64,000 nucleotides of DNA from Secundilactobacillus pentosiphilus (GTDB taxonomy: Bacteria > Bacillota > Bacilli > Lactobacillales > Lactobacillaceae). The notes below the pieces were generated by a model that saw nothing but the letters and a program-made list of their open reading frames with translations, had not been told where the DNA came from and made no database searches. The DNA is taken from assembly GCF_002217985.1 (NCBI RefSeq), contig NZ_BCMI01000008.1, forward strand, positions 46,609 to 110,608, in the 5' to 3' direction. Shown piece after piece: positions 27,305 through 36,011 of this stretch (the first letter of the stretch is position 1; the number at the start of each line of letters is the position of its first letter). Both the position numbers and the translations under genes were made by a program.

Positions 27305-27661
27305 ATGAATAGCAAAGATATTTTGGAAGTGACTGTAAAAGCAGCTTCAGACAAGCGAGCAGAAGACATTGTCGCTTTAGACATGCAAAGCGTAAGTTTG
27401 ATCACGGATTATTTCATGATTACTGACGCCACTTCTGGTCGGCAAGTTCAAGCCATTACTGACAACATTCAGGAAGCCTGTGAAAAAGCTGGTATCGCCA
27501 TTAAACGGATCGAAGGTCGCGACGCTGCTCGCTGGGTTTTGATTGATCTCGGCGACGTCATGGTCCACGTTTTCCAAAAGGACGAACGGGCCCACTATAA
27601 TCTGGAAAAATTATGGTCCGAAGCACCGCTAGTTAACGTTGATGACTGGGTCGAAGCATGA
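27305..27661 (+). CDS. rsfS: Ribosome silencing factor RsfS
   Basis: RsfS binds L14 on the 50S subunit and blocks subunit joining during starvation. The 118-residue protein has the family core: DIVALDMQSVSLITDYFMI, IEGRDAARWVLIDLGDVMVHVF and YNLEKLW. GGAGG precedes the ATG. Its stop overlaps the methyltransferase start by four bases. Confidence 0.96.
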   Translation: MNSKDILEVTVKAASDKRAEDIVALDMQSVSLITDYFMITDATSGRQVQAITDNIQEACEKAGIAIKRIEGRDAARWVLIDLGDVMVHVFQKDERAHYNLEKLWSEAPLVNVDDWVEA

Positions 27662-28392
27662 TCTATCAGACCTTTGCCAAATTATACGATGAACTGTTTG
27701 ACAGCGAATTATACCTTGAATGGCGTTCGTTTGTAGAAAAACAGGTGATTGACAAGCAGCAGCCGCTGCTGGAGCTTGCCTGCGGAGCGGGGCGCTTAGC
27801 GGTGCTGTTAGCGCAGGACGGCTATAACGTGACCGGTTTTGATCTTTCTGATGAAATGTTGAGCTTGGCTGATCAGCACGCGAGAGAAGCCGATGTTACG
27901 CTGCCTTTGATTGAAGGCAATATGCTTGATCTCAACGATCTGGAAACGTACCATACGGTGACCTGCTTTGCCGATTCACTGTGTTATTTACCGGACGAAC
28001 AGTCATTGTCGACAACATTTGAACAAGTTGCACGTCATCTGGACGATGATGGGCAATTTTTGTTTGACGTTATTTCGCCGTACCAAACGGATACGGTTTA
28101 CCCCGGGTATATGTATAATTACCGGGATACTGACCAAGCTTTTATGTGGTCTAGTGAAGCGGGAGAGGACCCCCATTCAGTTGATCATGATCTGACGTTT
28201 TTTACCTATAATGAAGCCAAAGATGCTTACGACGAAGTTGCTGAACTGCACCATGAGCGTACCTACGAACTGGCAACTTACCAACGTTTGTTGAAGACGG
28301 CCGGCTTCAAGCAGGTCGAGATTTCTGCTGACTTTGGTAAAGCCAGTGTTAAGCCAGATACGACGCGCTGGTTCTTTGTCTGTTCTAAATAG
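27658..28392 (+). CDS. SAM-dependent methyltransferase (YqeM-like)
   Basis: The 244-residue class I methyltransferase has motif I LLELACGAGRLAVLLAQ and the acidic residue that binds SAM ribose in VTGFDLSDEM. The position right after rsfS matches Bacillus yqeM. The methyl acceptor is unknown; small-molecule and RNA substrates both remain possible. ATGA overlap with rsfS indicates translational coupling. Confidence 0.92.
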   Translation: MIYQTFAKLYDELFDSELYLEWRSFVEKQVIDKQQPLLELACGAGRLAVLLAQDGYNVTGFDLSDEMLSLADQHAREADVTLPLIEGNMLDLNDLETYHTVTCFADSLCYLPDEQSLSTTFEQVARHLDDDGQFLFDVISPYQTDTVYPGYMYNYRDTDQAFMWSSEAGEDPHSVDHDLTFFTYNEAKDAYDEVAELHHERTYELATYQRLLKTAGFKQVEISADFGKASVKPDTTRWFFVCSK

Positions 28393-28405
28393 CTGATTAC
28401 GGGAG

Positions 28406-29551
28406 GTGGCCAGTATCACAAATATTTTGGGAATTGTCGCGGAGTATAATCCGTTTCATAATGGCCACATTTACCAGCTTCAGCAAGCCAAACAGCAAAC
28501 TCAGGCAGATGTGACCGTTGTGGTGATGAGCGGTAACTGGGTGCAACGCGGTGAGCCGGCACTGTTAGATAAGTGGCAGCGGACTAAATTAGCCCTCTTT
28601 GGCGGCGCTGATTTAGTGGTTGAACTGCCGTTTCAGTTTGCGGTGCAGCCAGCACACTTGTTTGCACAGGGGGCCGTTCAGCTGCTCTCTGAACTAGGCT
28701 GCACTAGTCTGGCTTTTGGGGCTGAACATCCTGATTTGGATTTCAATACCTTGGTAGCTAACCAGCCCACGAATGCCAGCAGTCATTTTAAACAGTTTGA
28801 TGAAACCTATCCAACACTGTTTAACGACTATTTGCAGGCACAGACGGGGATGGATCTTCGCGCTTCCAATGATATCTTAGGTTTTAGTTACGTTGCGGCC
28901 AATCACCGACTAGCACACCCCATGAAAATACTGCCGATTCAGCGGCGGGGCAGTTCCCACCGGGATACTCACGTTGGTACTGAAGCAACAGTTGCCAGCG
29001 GAGCAGCAATTCGCAAAGCATTGCAGGACGATAATTGGGCGATCATCGATCAGTTGGTTCCCCAAGCGACTGTCACTGCGTTGCGTGAGGAGACTCGATT
29101 GACTTGGGCCGACTATTGGCCGTTCTTGAGGTATCAGCTGCTTTCAACGTCGATCGAGAACCTTCATGAAATCTATCAGATGAGTGAGGGGATTGAATAT
29201 CGGCTGAAGCAAGCAGCGCTGACCAGTCCTAATTTCACAGAGTTTTTGCGCAGTGCCAAGACGAAGCGGTTCACCTATGCGCGACTGCAGCGTCTTTGCG
29301 TGTACGTTTTAATGCAGATCGATCGGGTGGCCTTGCCAACAACGGTCAGGTATGCCCGTGTGCTGGGCTTTAATCATAGTGGGCAGGAATATTTGAACCG
29401 GGCCAAAAAGGCCACTGAGCTGCCCTTAATTGCCCGTGTCACGGATGATTGGATCAATGGTCCGTACCGGCTGGATTATCAGGCTGGCTTAATGCGTCAG
29501 CTGCTGAGCGGGGCGGATCAAGACCGGCTCTTGCATCCCGTGATCGTTTGA
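28406..29551 (+). CDS. tmcAL: tRNA(Met) cytidine acetate ligase TmcAL (YlbM)
   Basis: TmcAL activates acetate with ATP and makes N4-acetylcytidine at position 34 of elongator tRNA-Met. The ~381-residue protein has the nucleotidyltransferase motif GIVAEYNPFHNGH and the family's SGNWVQRGEPA and SNDILGFSYV segments. The coordinate uses GTG 28406, but that codon overlaps the ribosome-binding site GGGAGG (28401-28406). By spacing, ATC 28415 fits better, giving ITNILGIVAEYN with nine residues before the conserved Glu, close to the family norm. The true start is unsettled. Confidence 0.93.
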   Translation: MASITNILGIVAEYNPFHNGHIYQLQQAKQQTQADVTVVVMSGNWVQRGEPALLDKWQRTKLALFGGADLVVELPFQFAVQPAHLFAQGAVQLLSELGCTSLAFGAEHPDLDFNTLVANQPTNASSHFKQFDETYPTLFNDYLQAQTGMDLRASNDILGFSYVAANHRLAHPMKILPIQRRGSSHRDTHVGTEATVASGAAIRKALQDDNWAIIDQLVPQATVTALREETRLTWADYWPFLRYQLLSTSIENLHEIYQMSEGIEYRLKQAALTSPNFTEFLRSAKTKRFTYARLQRLCVYVLMQIDRVALPTTVRYARVLGFNHSGQEYLNRAKKATELPLIARVTDDWINGPYRLDYQAGLMRQLLSGADQDRLLHPVIV

Positions 29552-29628
29552 TTTTAATTGCCCGTTTTGAATAAGTGCAACTTTTAGAATCATTTTGCAG
29601 CTGTTTTTCACGTGTCATGTAAATTCCC

Positions 29629-29657
29629 TTGACATCGTCACAGCCCATAGTTATAAT
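29629..29657 (+). promoter_or_regulatory. Consensus promoter of yceD-rpmF
   Basis: TTGACA (29629-29634), a 17-base spacer and TATAAT (29652-29657) match the vegetative consensus exactly, about 30 bases before the yceD start codon. Confidence 0.85.
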
Positions 29658-29685
29658 AATAAAGTTGCGTTAGGAGGATACTGAA

Positions 29686-30249
29686 TTGAAATTGTCGTTA
29701 TCCGAGTTACAAAAAGAGTACCGGCAGGCACCGCTTAAATTCGATGAAGCCCTGGATTTAAAAGCAGATCTGATGGAACGTTATCCTGATGAAGTGCTTG
29801 ACGTAACCCCAGTTCACATCAATGGGATGGTAAGCGTTGAAGGTAATGGCGACGCGTTGTTTTACGCACACGTTAAGGCCACTTTGACGGTACCATCGAC
29901 TCGTTCGTTAGCACCAGTTGAATTACCAGCTGACTTTGACGTCACCGAGTTCTACGTTGATTCTCAAGCCGCACTCAGTCGTTACGAAAAGACCGACGTG
30001 GTGTTGGTTGTCAACAACGATGAGATTGATGTTGATAAAGCGATTGCTGACAATCTGCTGTTGCAGATTCCGATGCAAGTACTGACGAAAGCTGAACAGT
30101 CAGCAGATCAGTTACCTGAAGGCCAAGGCTGGGAGGTAACTATCGAAGGTGACCAGGATGCTGAGGAGTCAGATTCTAAAACTGTTGATCCACGTCTTGC
30201 TAAGTTGAAAAACTTCTTTGATGATTCGTCGAAGGGCGATGAAAAGTAA
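29686..30249 (+). CDS. yceD: YceD family protein (DUF177)
   Basis: The 187-residue acidic protein belongs to the YceD/DUF177 family, which is nearly always encoded directly before rpmF and is linked to 23S rRNA accumulation. It has the family core DVTPVHINGMVSVEGNGDALFYAHVKATLTV-like strands (read in pieces) and a C-terminal DPRLAKLKNFF. The start is TTG 29686, preceded by AGGAGG. The usual metal-binding cysteines of other DUF177 members are not evident. Confidence 0.92.
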   Translation: MKLSLSELQKEYRQAPLKFDEALDLKADLMERYPDEVLDVTPVHINGMVSVEGNGDALFYAHVKATLTVPSTRSLAPVELPADFDVTEFYVDSQAALSRYEKTDVVLVVNNDEIDVDKAIADNLLLQIPMQVLTKAEQSADQLPEGQGWEVTIEGDQDAEESDSKTVDPRLAKLKNFFDDSSKGDEK

Positions 30250-30303
30250 GGCTTTAAAAATCTTTCACTAGTGGATAATTTTAAATTTAAGGAGGTGTTT
30301 CCA

Positions 30304-30483
30304 TTGGCTGTACCAGCACGTAAAACTTCTAAGACGAAGAAACGTATGCGTCGAGGAAACATTAAGTTGCAAGTACCTAATTTGAGTGCTTGCCCAAACT
30401 GTGGTGAATTACGTAAATCACACGTTGTTTGCCCTAACTGCGGCTTCTATGATGGTCGTCAGGTTGTTAAGACTAACAACTAA
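30304..30483 (+). CDS. rpmF: 50S ribosomal protein L32
   Basis: The 59-residue protein reads [18 protein letters not shown] and has the zinc-ribbon cysteines CPNCG...CPNCG, so it is the zinc-binding (C+) form of L32. TTG 30304 is the start, with GGAGG eight bases upstream. The longer in-frame reading beginning at 30271 would run through that ribosome-binding site. It is co-transcribed with yceD. Confidence 0.97.
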   Translation: MAVPARKTSKTKKRMRRGNIKLQVPNLSACPNCGELRKSHVVCPNCGFYDGRQVVKTNN

Positions 30484-30489
30484 TTAATT

Positions 30490-30539
30490 AAAAAAGAAAC
30501 ATCCACGAGAACCGCGGTCTCTGGATGCTTCTTTTTTTT
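30490..30539 (+). terminator. Terminator of yceD-rpmF
   Basis: AAGAAACATCCA...GAGAACCGCGGTCTC...TGGATGCTTCTTTTTTTT folds into a long stem with a T-run. The remaining bases up to 30696 show no gene. Confidence 0.9.
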
Positions 30540-30696
30540 GCGTAATTTAAGCGGGTTGAATGGGAGCTAAAATGCGTCGTAGCGGCTGCTATGCTTTTCG
30601 TTGGTAAGATGTCAGAACAGTAGTGATGGAGTGCTTACCGAGCAGTTATAGCGGCCTATTTACTTGAATTTGTAATTGATGTACTTTTAAGCTAAC

Positions 30697-30739
30697 AAAA
30701 AGAACCGGAGATGATCAACATCCCCGGTTCTTTTTTATT
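30697..30739 (-). terminator. Bidirectional terminator downstream of adhP
   Basis: AAAAAGAACCGG and CCGGTTCTTTTTT flank a 16-base loop. The A-run and T-run on opposite sides let the hairpin serve both the leftward adhP transcript and any rightward read-through. Confidence 0.85.
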
Positions 30740-30764
30740 TTATCTATATTGAAAATGAAAGAGA

Positions 30765-31784
30765 TTATTCCTTAGTAAAGTCAACAACCATACGGCCGGT
30801 GATCTTACCAGCTTTCATTTCATCAATAATATCGTTAACTTCGCTTAAACGACGGGTTTGAACGATTGGGTGTACCAATCCTTCAGCACCGAACTGGAAG
30901 GTTTCAGCTAAGTCTTGACGAGTACCAACCAGTGAGCCACGTACTTGGATGCCATCAAGAACAGTTTTAGCAATGTTCAACTTCATGTCACCTTGTGGTA
31001 AAGCAACGGCAACTAAGCGACCATCTGGACGAAGGGCATTAACTGATTGAGTGAATGCAGCGTCGTTAACGGCAGTGACTTGAGCAGTGCTAACACCGCC
31101 AACTTGTTTTTGAATTTCTTCAGCAACGTTTTGAGTCTTACGGTTGATTAAGATATCAGCGCCCATTTCTTTGGCAGCCTTTAACTTGTCAGGGTTACCA
31201 TCAACAGCAACAACGTGTGCGCCGAAGACGTGCTTAGCGTATTGAATAGCTAAGTTACCTAAACCACCGGCACCAACAACTTCAACCCATTGGCCTGGCT
31301 TAGTTTCGCCAACCTTGAGGGCCTTGTACATGGTAACACCGGCACAGGTTAAACTCGTTGCTTCAACGGGATCCAAACCTTCTGGCACCTTAACGGCGTA
31401 GTTAGCATCAACAATAACTTGTTGAGCCATAGCACCATCAACAGTGAAGCCGGAGTTCTTGACGTTACGGCAAAGTGTTTCGCGACCGGTTAAGCAATAT
31501 TCACAGTGGCCACAGCCGTTGTAGAACCAGGCGATAGATACACGGTCACCAATCTTTAAGTTTGTGACGCCTTCACCAAGTTTAGAAACGATACCAACAC
31601 CTTCGTGACCAATGATACGGCCAGGAACTTTACCAAAGTCACCAGCGGCAACGTGAAGGTCAGTATGACATAAACCACAATACTCAACATCAACTAATGC
31701 TTCACCATAGTTTAAATCACGAAGCTTGACATCCTTAATATCAACATACCCATCAACTGGGTCGCGCACAACAGCAGCTTTCAT
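30765..31784 (-). CDS. adhP: Zinc-dependent alcohol dehydrogenase
   Basis: The 339-residue medium-chain dehydrogenase interconverts aldehydes and primary alcohols with NAD(H). Catalytic zinc ligands appear in CGLCHTDLH and GHEG. The structural zinc site is [15 protein letters not shown], and the NAD-binding Rossmann loop is [10 protein letters not shown]. Codon use is strongly biased, suggesting high expression, in line with fermentative ethanol formation. The gene runs opposite to its neighbours. TTGTGAAATCATAA lies just upstream on its strand (complement of about 31807-31820) and contains a Rex-type half site TTGTGAA, but the second half is poor, so redox control is only a suggestion. Confidence 0.95.
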   Translation of the reverse strand: MKAAVVRDPVDGYVDIKDVKLRDLNYGEALVDVEYCGLCHTDLHVAAGDFGKVPGRIIGHEGVGIVSKLGEGVTNLKIGDRVSIAWFYNGCGHCEYCLTGRETLCRNVKNSGFTVDGAMAQQVIVDANYAVKVPEGLDPVEATSLTCAGVTMYKALKVGETKPGQWVEVVGAGGLGNLAIQYAKHVFGAHVVAVDGNPDKLKAAKEMGADILINRKTQNVAEEIQKQVGGVSTAQVTAVNDAAFTQSVNALRPDGRLVAVALPQGDMKLNIAKTVLDGIQVRGSLVGTRQDLAETFQFGAEGLVHPIVQTRRLSEVNDIIDEMKAGKITGRMVVDFTKE

Positions 31785-32148
31785 TATACAATTACCTCTT
31801 TCGTTTATGATTTCACAATGTTATTTAAACACATCGAATCAGAAAGTTCAAGTGATATTTTGAGCAAAAATAATCAATTTCAAAATTTTAACATTCAAGA
31901 AAACACTTGTTATCCGTATCTAAATGGTACTTTTAAGTACTTTTAAATTCGAATTATGAAAAAAACTTTTTCACTAAATCCTTGAAATGATAATTTTTTT
32001 CATTCAGTAGTATAAAATTCGCCAAATTTTAATTTATATAGTAAGATGGAAAAGTAATTTGAGTGACAGTATGGTACACTATTATCGGTGTGCTAGAAGT
32101 TTTTATGAGCATAAATACGAAAACTATAAATAAGAGGAGTTCGTTAAA
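31785..32148. promoter_or_regulatory. Divergent intergenic region adhP / arlR
   Basis: This 364-base AT-rich stretch must hold the leftward adhP promoter and the rightward response-regulator promoter. A candidate for the latter is TTGAGTGACA...TACACTATTAT around 32058-32085, though spacing is ambiguous. I see no ORF and no known riboswitch in it. Confidence 0.45.
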
Positions 32149-32835
32149 ATGAGTCGAATTTTAATTATTGAAGATGAAAAGAACTTAGCTCGTTTTGTGG
32201 AGCTAGAATTAAAGCATGAAGGTTATGACACCGAGGTGCAGTTTAACGGTCGAACTGGCTTGGATGCCGCTTTAGCCGAAGACTTTGACGTTATACTCCT
32301 TGATTTAATGCTACCTGAGCTAAACGGTATTGATGTCGCTCGTCGTATTCGAGAAGTGAAGAGTACACCAATCATTATGATGACGGCTCGCGATTCTGTT
32401 ATTGACCGGGTTTCCGGGTTTGATCACGGTGCTGATGACTACATTGTTAAACCATTCGCTATTGAAGAACTACTGGCCCGTGTTCGTGCCTTGCTTCGGC
32501 GGATTCACATTGAAAGTGAACAAAAGGACTTCAAGCAGACAACGGTCACTTATAAAGATCTGACCATCGAAAAGGAAAACCGGGTTGTTCGTCGCGGTGA
32601 TGAGGTGATTAACCTGACTAAGCGTGAATATGAATTACTGCTGACTTTGATGGAAAACGTTAACGTGGTACTTGCCCGCGACGTTTTATTAAACAAAGTT
32701 TGGGGTTATGAATCAGAAGTTGAAACTAACGTAGTTGACGTTTACGTGCGTTACTTACGTAATAAAATTGACCGGCCGGGTGAGAAAAGTTACATTCAAA
32801 CGGTCCGTGGTACTGGGTACGTGATGCGTTCATGA
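32149..32835 (+). CDS. arlR: OmpR-family response regulator (ArlR-like)
   Basis: The 228-residue protein has an N-terminal receiver domain with phospho-acceptor Asp52 (VILLDLMLPELNG), the switch threonine in MMTARD and the lysine in VKPFAIEELLARVRALLRR. A winged-helix DNA-binding domain (LTKREYELLLTLMEN...DVYVRYLRNKID) follows. It is most like ArlR of Gram-positive cocci and lactobacilli, which controls adhesion and envelope genes. AGAGGAG precedes the ATG. Four bases overlap with the kinase gene. Confidence 0.93.
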   Translation: MSRILIIEDEKNLARFVELELKHEGYDTEVQFNGRTGLDAALAEDFDVILLDLMLPELNGIDVARRIREVKSTPIIMMTARDSVIDRVSGFDHGADDYIVKPFAIEELLARVRALLRRIHIESEQKDFKQTTVTYKDLTIEKENRVVRRGDEVINLTKREYELLLTLMENVNVVLARDVLLNKVWGYESEVETNVVDVYVRYLRNKIDRPGEKSYIQTVRGTGYVMRS

Positions 32836-34520
32836 GTGAGACCAGTAATAATGAAACAAACTTAAAAAAACGGCATCGTTTTTCGATGAAGTGGAAGTGG
32901 GCGCTGGGTAGTGCAACCGGCGTCTTTCTTATCTTTGTGGTTTTTTCCGTGCTGATGTTTCAGGGATTGTCAGGGGTTTTGCTGCAACAGGAGCGGACCC
33001 ATGTCAGTAGTACTTTGGATACCGTCATTAGCCGGGTAGATAATCTTCAGGGGCACTTTACGGCTTCGTCCGTTAGCAATGCCCTGCAGCCTAATTTGAA
33101 TCAACCCAGCGGCTCAGTTTCAGGTACTACCAATATTTACCAAAATTCGATCATCACGGATCTGTCTCGCGACAGCACTGGTGTTTCAGTTTATAACACT
33201 CAAAAAAAGGAAATTTTCAACTCCCGTAATCCCCACGTTGATAATAGTCGGCTGTCTGGCAAACGGGAAATGAAAATGGAGAACACCGGTCGTTTCAGCG
33301 GTTTAGTCGGGCGTGCCCCAATTTACTCGCAGAATGGCCATCACTTGCTGGGCTATGTCCAAGTTGCTAACGCCATGACGGAATATAAGGCGGCGCGCAA
33401 TCGCTTTTCTTTAATCTTGTTTGTGTTAGTGATCTCAGCCGTGTTCGTGGCGTCCATCTTCAGTTACTGTCTCGCAGATCTGTTACTTAAACCCATTACT
33501 GAACTTAACAAGACCATGCGGGCAGTACGGTCGGACCCGCAGTCTGATGAACGGGTGCCGGTGACACGTCGGAACGATGAGTTATCCGACCTGAGTGAAC
33601 TTTTCAACGACATGCTGGACCAGATGCAGCGCTACATCGATCAGCAACAGCAATTTGTGGGGGATGTTTCTCACGAATTGCGAACCCCTGTTGCCGTTAT
33701 TCAGGGGCACATCGAGATGCTGCAACGGTGGGGTAAAGATGATCCTGAGGTCTTAAACGAATCACTTTCTGCAGCGATGCAGGAAAGCAAACGGATGCAA
33801 AGCCTGGTTACTGAAATGCTGGATCTCACGCGGGCTGAGCAGGTTCAGATCACGATGAATCACGAAACTTCCGATATTAAAGAAGTCGTTAACCAAGTCT
33901 TTAACGATTTCAAGATGATCCACCCGGACTTTACGTTTATCTTAGATGACGATGTCAAGCAGCATGCTTATTCGCAAATTTACCGTAACCACTTGGAACA
34001 GGTATTGATCATTCTGCTGGATAACGCTGTGAAGTATTCGGTGAAGCGCAAGGAAATTCACTTGTCTTTATCTTCCAGCGGGCACGTTGCTCAAATCGCC
34101 GTTCAGGATTTTGGTGAAGGTATTTCAGAAGAAAACCGTCAACGGGTTTTTAACCGGTTCTACCGGGTCGATAAAGCCCGCAGCCGTAACAAGGGCGGTA
34201 ACGGGCTAGGTTTGTCCATTGCTAAACGGCTGGTGGAGGCCTATCACGGCAAGATCAGTATCGAAAGTGCCTTAGGCTATGGTTCAATTTTTCAAATTGA
34301 ACTGCCATTAATTTCAGAAGACATTAAAATTCAACTGGATCATGCCAAGGAAGAAGACGAAGAAGAACGTTCGACCAGTGATTCCTTAGCAACTAACTTG
34401 GGGGCTGATCCAGCGGGTGATTCGACGTCAGATATTCCTGGTGTCTATCGTGCCAGTGAATCGTCAACCGCTGAACATGACGAAAAAGCGGCTCAATCTG
34501 ATAAGCGTCATGACGGATAG
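32832..34520 (+). CDS. arlS: Sensor histidine kinase (ArlS-like) with acidic tail
   Basis: The 562-residue membrane kinase has two transmembrane segments (about 26-48 and 193-215) enclosing an extracellular domain. A HAMP linker, a HisKA domain with phospho-accepting His281 in VGDVSHELRTPVAV, and an HATPase domain (ILLDNAVKYS, DFGEGI, GGNGLGLSIAKRLVE) follow. It pairs with the overlapping response regulator. The catalytic domain ends at about residue 495. The last ~65 residues are Asp/Glu/Ser-rich and look disordered, longer than I expect for ArlS. The stimulus is unknown. Confidence 0.92.
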   Translation: MSETSNNETNLKKRHRFSMKWKWALGSATGVFLIFVVFSVLMFQGLSGVLLQQERTHVSSTLDTVISRVDNLQGHFTASSVSNALQPNLNQPSGSVSGTTNIYQNSIITDLSRDSTGVSVYNTQKKEIFNSRNPHVDNSRLSGKREMKMENTGRFSGLVGRAPIYSQNGHHLLGYVQVANAMTEYKAARNRFSLILFVLVISAVFVASIFSYCLADLLLKPITELNKTMRAVRSDPQSDERVPVTRRNDELSDLSELFNDMLDQMQRYIDQQQQFVGDVSHELRTPVAVIQGHIEMLQRWGKDDPEVLNESLSAAMQESKRMQSLVTEMLDLTRAEQVQITMNHETSDIKEVVNQVFNDFKMIHPDFTFILDDDVKQHAYSQIYRNHLEQVLIILLDNAVKYSVKRKEIHLSLSSSGHVAQIAVQDFGEGISEENRQRVFNRFYRVDKARSRNKGGNGLGLSIAKRLVEAYHGKISIESALGYGSIFQIELPLISEDIKIQLDHAKEEDEEERSTSDSLATNLGADPAGDSTSDIPGVYRASESSTAEHDEKAAQSDKRHDG

Positions 34521-34550
34521 AAATGAGCCTTAATCTGGTAATTAAATTTT

Positions 34551-34582
34551 AAAACGGCTTTCCAAAGTGAAGGCCGTTTTTT
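34551..34582 (+). terminator. Terminator after arlRS
   Basis: AAAACGGCTTTCC and GAAGGCCGTTTTTT form a ~10-bp stem with a T-run. The rest of the gap 34521-34765 is AT-rich leader of the zinc-ribbon gene. Confidence 0.88.
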
Positions 34583-34765
34583 AGTTCTATCAATTGATGA
34601 TAACGTATGCTTAATATTGAACGGATTTAATGGTGAAAATTTTAAAGCATTCGCAATGTTGCGGAAATATTTCATCATTATGTCATCTTTTCTGTCAATA
34701 TACACAAAGATTTCTGATAGTGGTAACATAATTCAAGAAGCTATTCGTAGATTGGAGTGAACCAC

Positions 34766-35950
34766 ATGGCAACAATGATTTGCCCAAACTGTGGGAAGTC
34801 GATTCCTGCAGATGCTGCTACCTGTCCTAAATGCGGTTATCTATTAAAGACCAACGTGGCAGGTTCAGCGCAAGACTCTCAGAAAGAAAAAAGCCAACCC
34901 CGAGGGCAAGGGGTTGTTGCTCACCTCAAGAAGGTTAGCCGTCACCCGTTGAAAAACAAGTGGCTATTAGCTTTGCTGGGGGTGCTTTTTTTCGGGTTAT
35001 TATTCTTCCTTTTTCACCAGTATCACCTTCATCAGCAGGCCGTTCGTACTCAGCAGCAAACAACACAAATGGTCAATACCCTAAAGCAGCAAAACCAAAC
35101 TGTGGCTAAACAGGAACAGCAAATTCAAGAAGATTCCAATAATAAGGAGTCTAAGGATTCCAAACGGCCTATCTTGCTGCTGCACGGCTTTGGAGGAACT
35201 TACAATTCAGAAAAATACATTGCTGCTAGCTTGAACCAAAGCCGTACTGCCAAGCAGCAGTTGATTATTTACGTTGATAAAAAGAACCACGTTCATTTGA
35301 TTGGGAAATACCAACCGACTGTGACGCAAAGAATTATCATTCCAATCGTTATCGCTAAGAATCACGCGGGTGAGTTTTATTACAGCGACATGTTAGCCAA
35401 AATCATGCCTAAACTTAATCGCCAATATCACATTAAGAGTTACGATGCGATTGGCCATTCAATGGGGGCTTACGCCTGGATTAATTATTTTGAAACTCAC
35501 TTAAATCAAACCCGTCGGATTATCCCGAACCGCTTAGTAACGATTGCGGGACCCTTTAACGGGATTTTAGATCTACATAAGTCAGACCAACCGGCGTATA
35601 AGACACAGATCGGTCGCTTATGGGATGACCATGTGGGTGAAAATTCCTTTGAAAAAAATGGTCGTCCTAAAATTGAAAGGCCGGAATATCGGCATCTTTT
35701 AAAGTATCGGCACCGCCTACCGATGGGCCTTTCTATTTTGAATATCTACGGTAACTTAGAAGACGGTACGGATAGTGATGGCCTCGTGACCACGGTAAGT
35801 GCACGGTCATTAGGATATTTGGTTAAAACGAGCAACGTTAAAATGAGTTATCAAGAAAAGCAAGTTACCGGTTCGAAGGCCCAGCACAGTCTTTTACACG
35901 TTAATAACTTAAAAGTTAATCGTTTAATTAAGAACTTCTTATTATATTAA
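34766..35950 (+). CDS. Membrane-anchored zinc-ribbon / DUF915-type alpha/beta hydrolase
   Basis: The 394-residue protein begins with a zinc ribbon (CPNCG...CPKCG, residues ~5-25). A disordered linker, one transmembrane helix (about 66-86) and a Gln-rich coiled segment follow. The rest is an extracellular alpha/beta hydrolase: oxyanion segment LLLHGFGG, nucleophile Ser232 in GHSMG, and a later Asp and His (NLEDGTDSDG, KAQHSLLH). DUF915-type lactobacillar hydrolases are thought to be secreted or anchored lipases/esterases. ATG 34766 has GGAG eight bases upstream. Its leader and N-terminus are duplicated in the gene at 37417. Substrate is unknown. Confidence 0.88.
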   Translation: MATMICPNCGKSIPADAATCPKCGYLLKTNVAGSAQDSQKEKSQPRGQGVVAHLKKVSRHPLKNKWLLALLGVLFFGLLFFLFHQYHLHQQAVRTQQQTTQMVNTLKQQNQTVAKQEQQIQEDSNNKESKDSKRPILLLHGFGGTYNSEKYIAASLNQSRTAKQQLIIYVDKKNHVHLIGKYQPTVTQRIIIPIVIAKNHAGEFYYSDMLAKIMPKLNRQYHIKSYDAIGHSMGAYAWINYFETHLNQTRRIIPNRLVTIAGPFNGILDLHKSDQPAYKTQIGRLWDDHVGENSFEKNGRPKIERPEYRHLLKYRHRLPMGLSILNIYGNLEDGTDSDGLVTTVSARSLGYLVKTSNVKMSYQEKQVTGSKAQHSLLHVNNLKVNRLIKNFLLY

Positions 35951-36011
35951 TAAGGGTGTTTAGGTGTGGTTCGTTAAAGTTGGATAATGTATGGTGGTGA
36001 AGGTGTTTATT

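Noticed and set aside
31806..31821. Rex operator upstream of adhP
   Set aside because: Only one half site (TTGTGAA on the minus strand) is good and the other half does not fit, so it is mentioned in the gene entry but not called.
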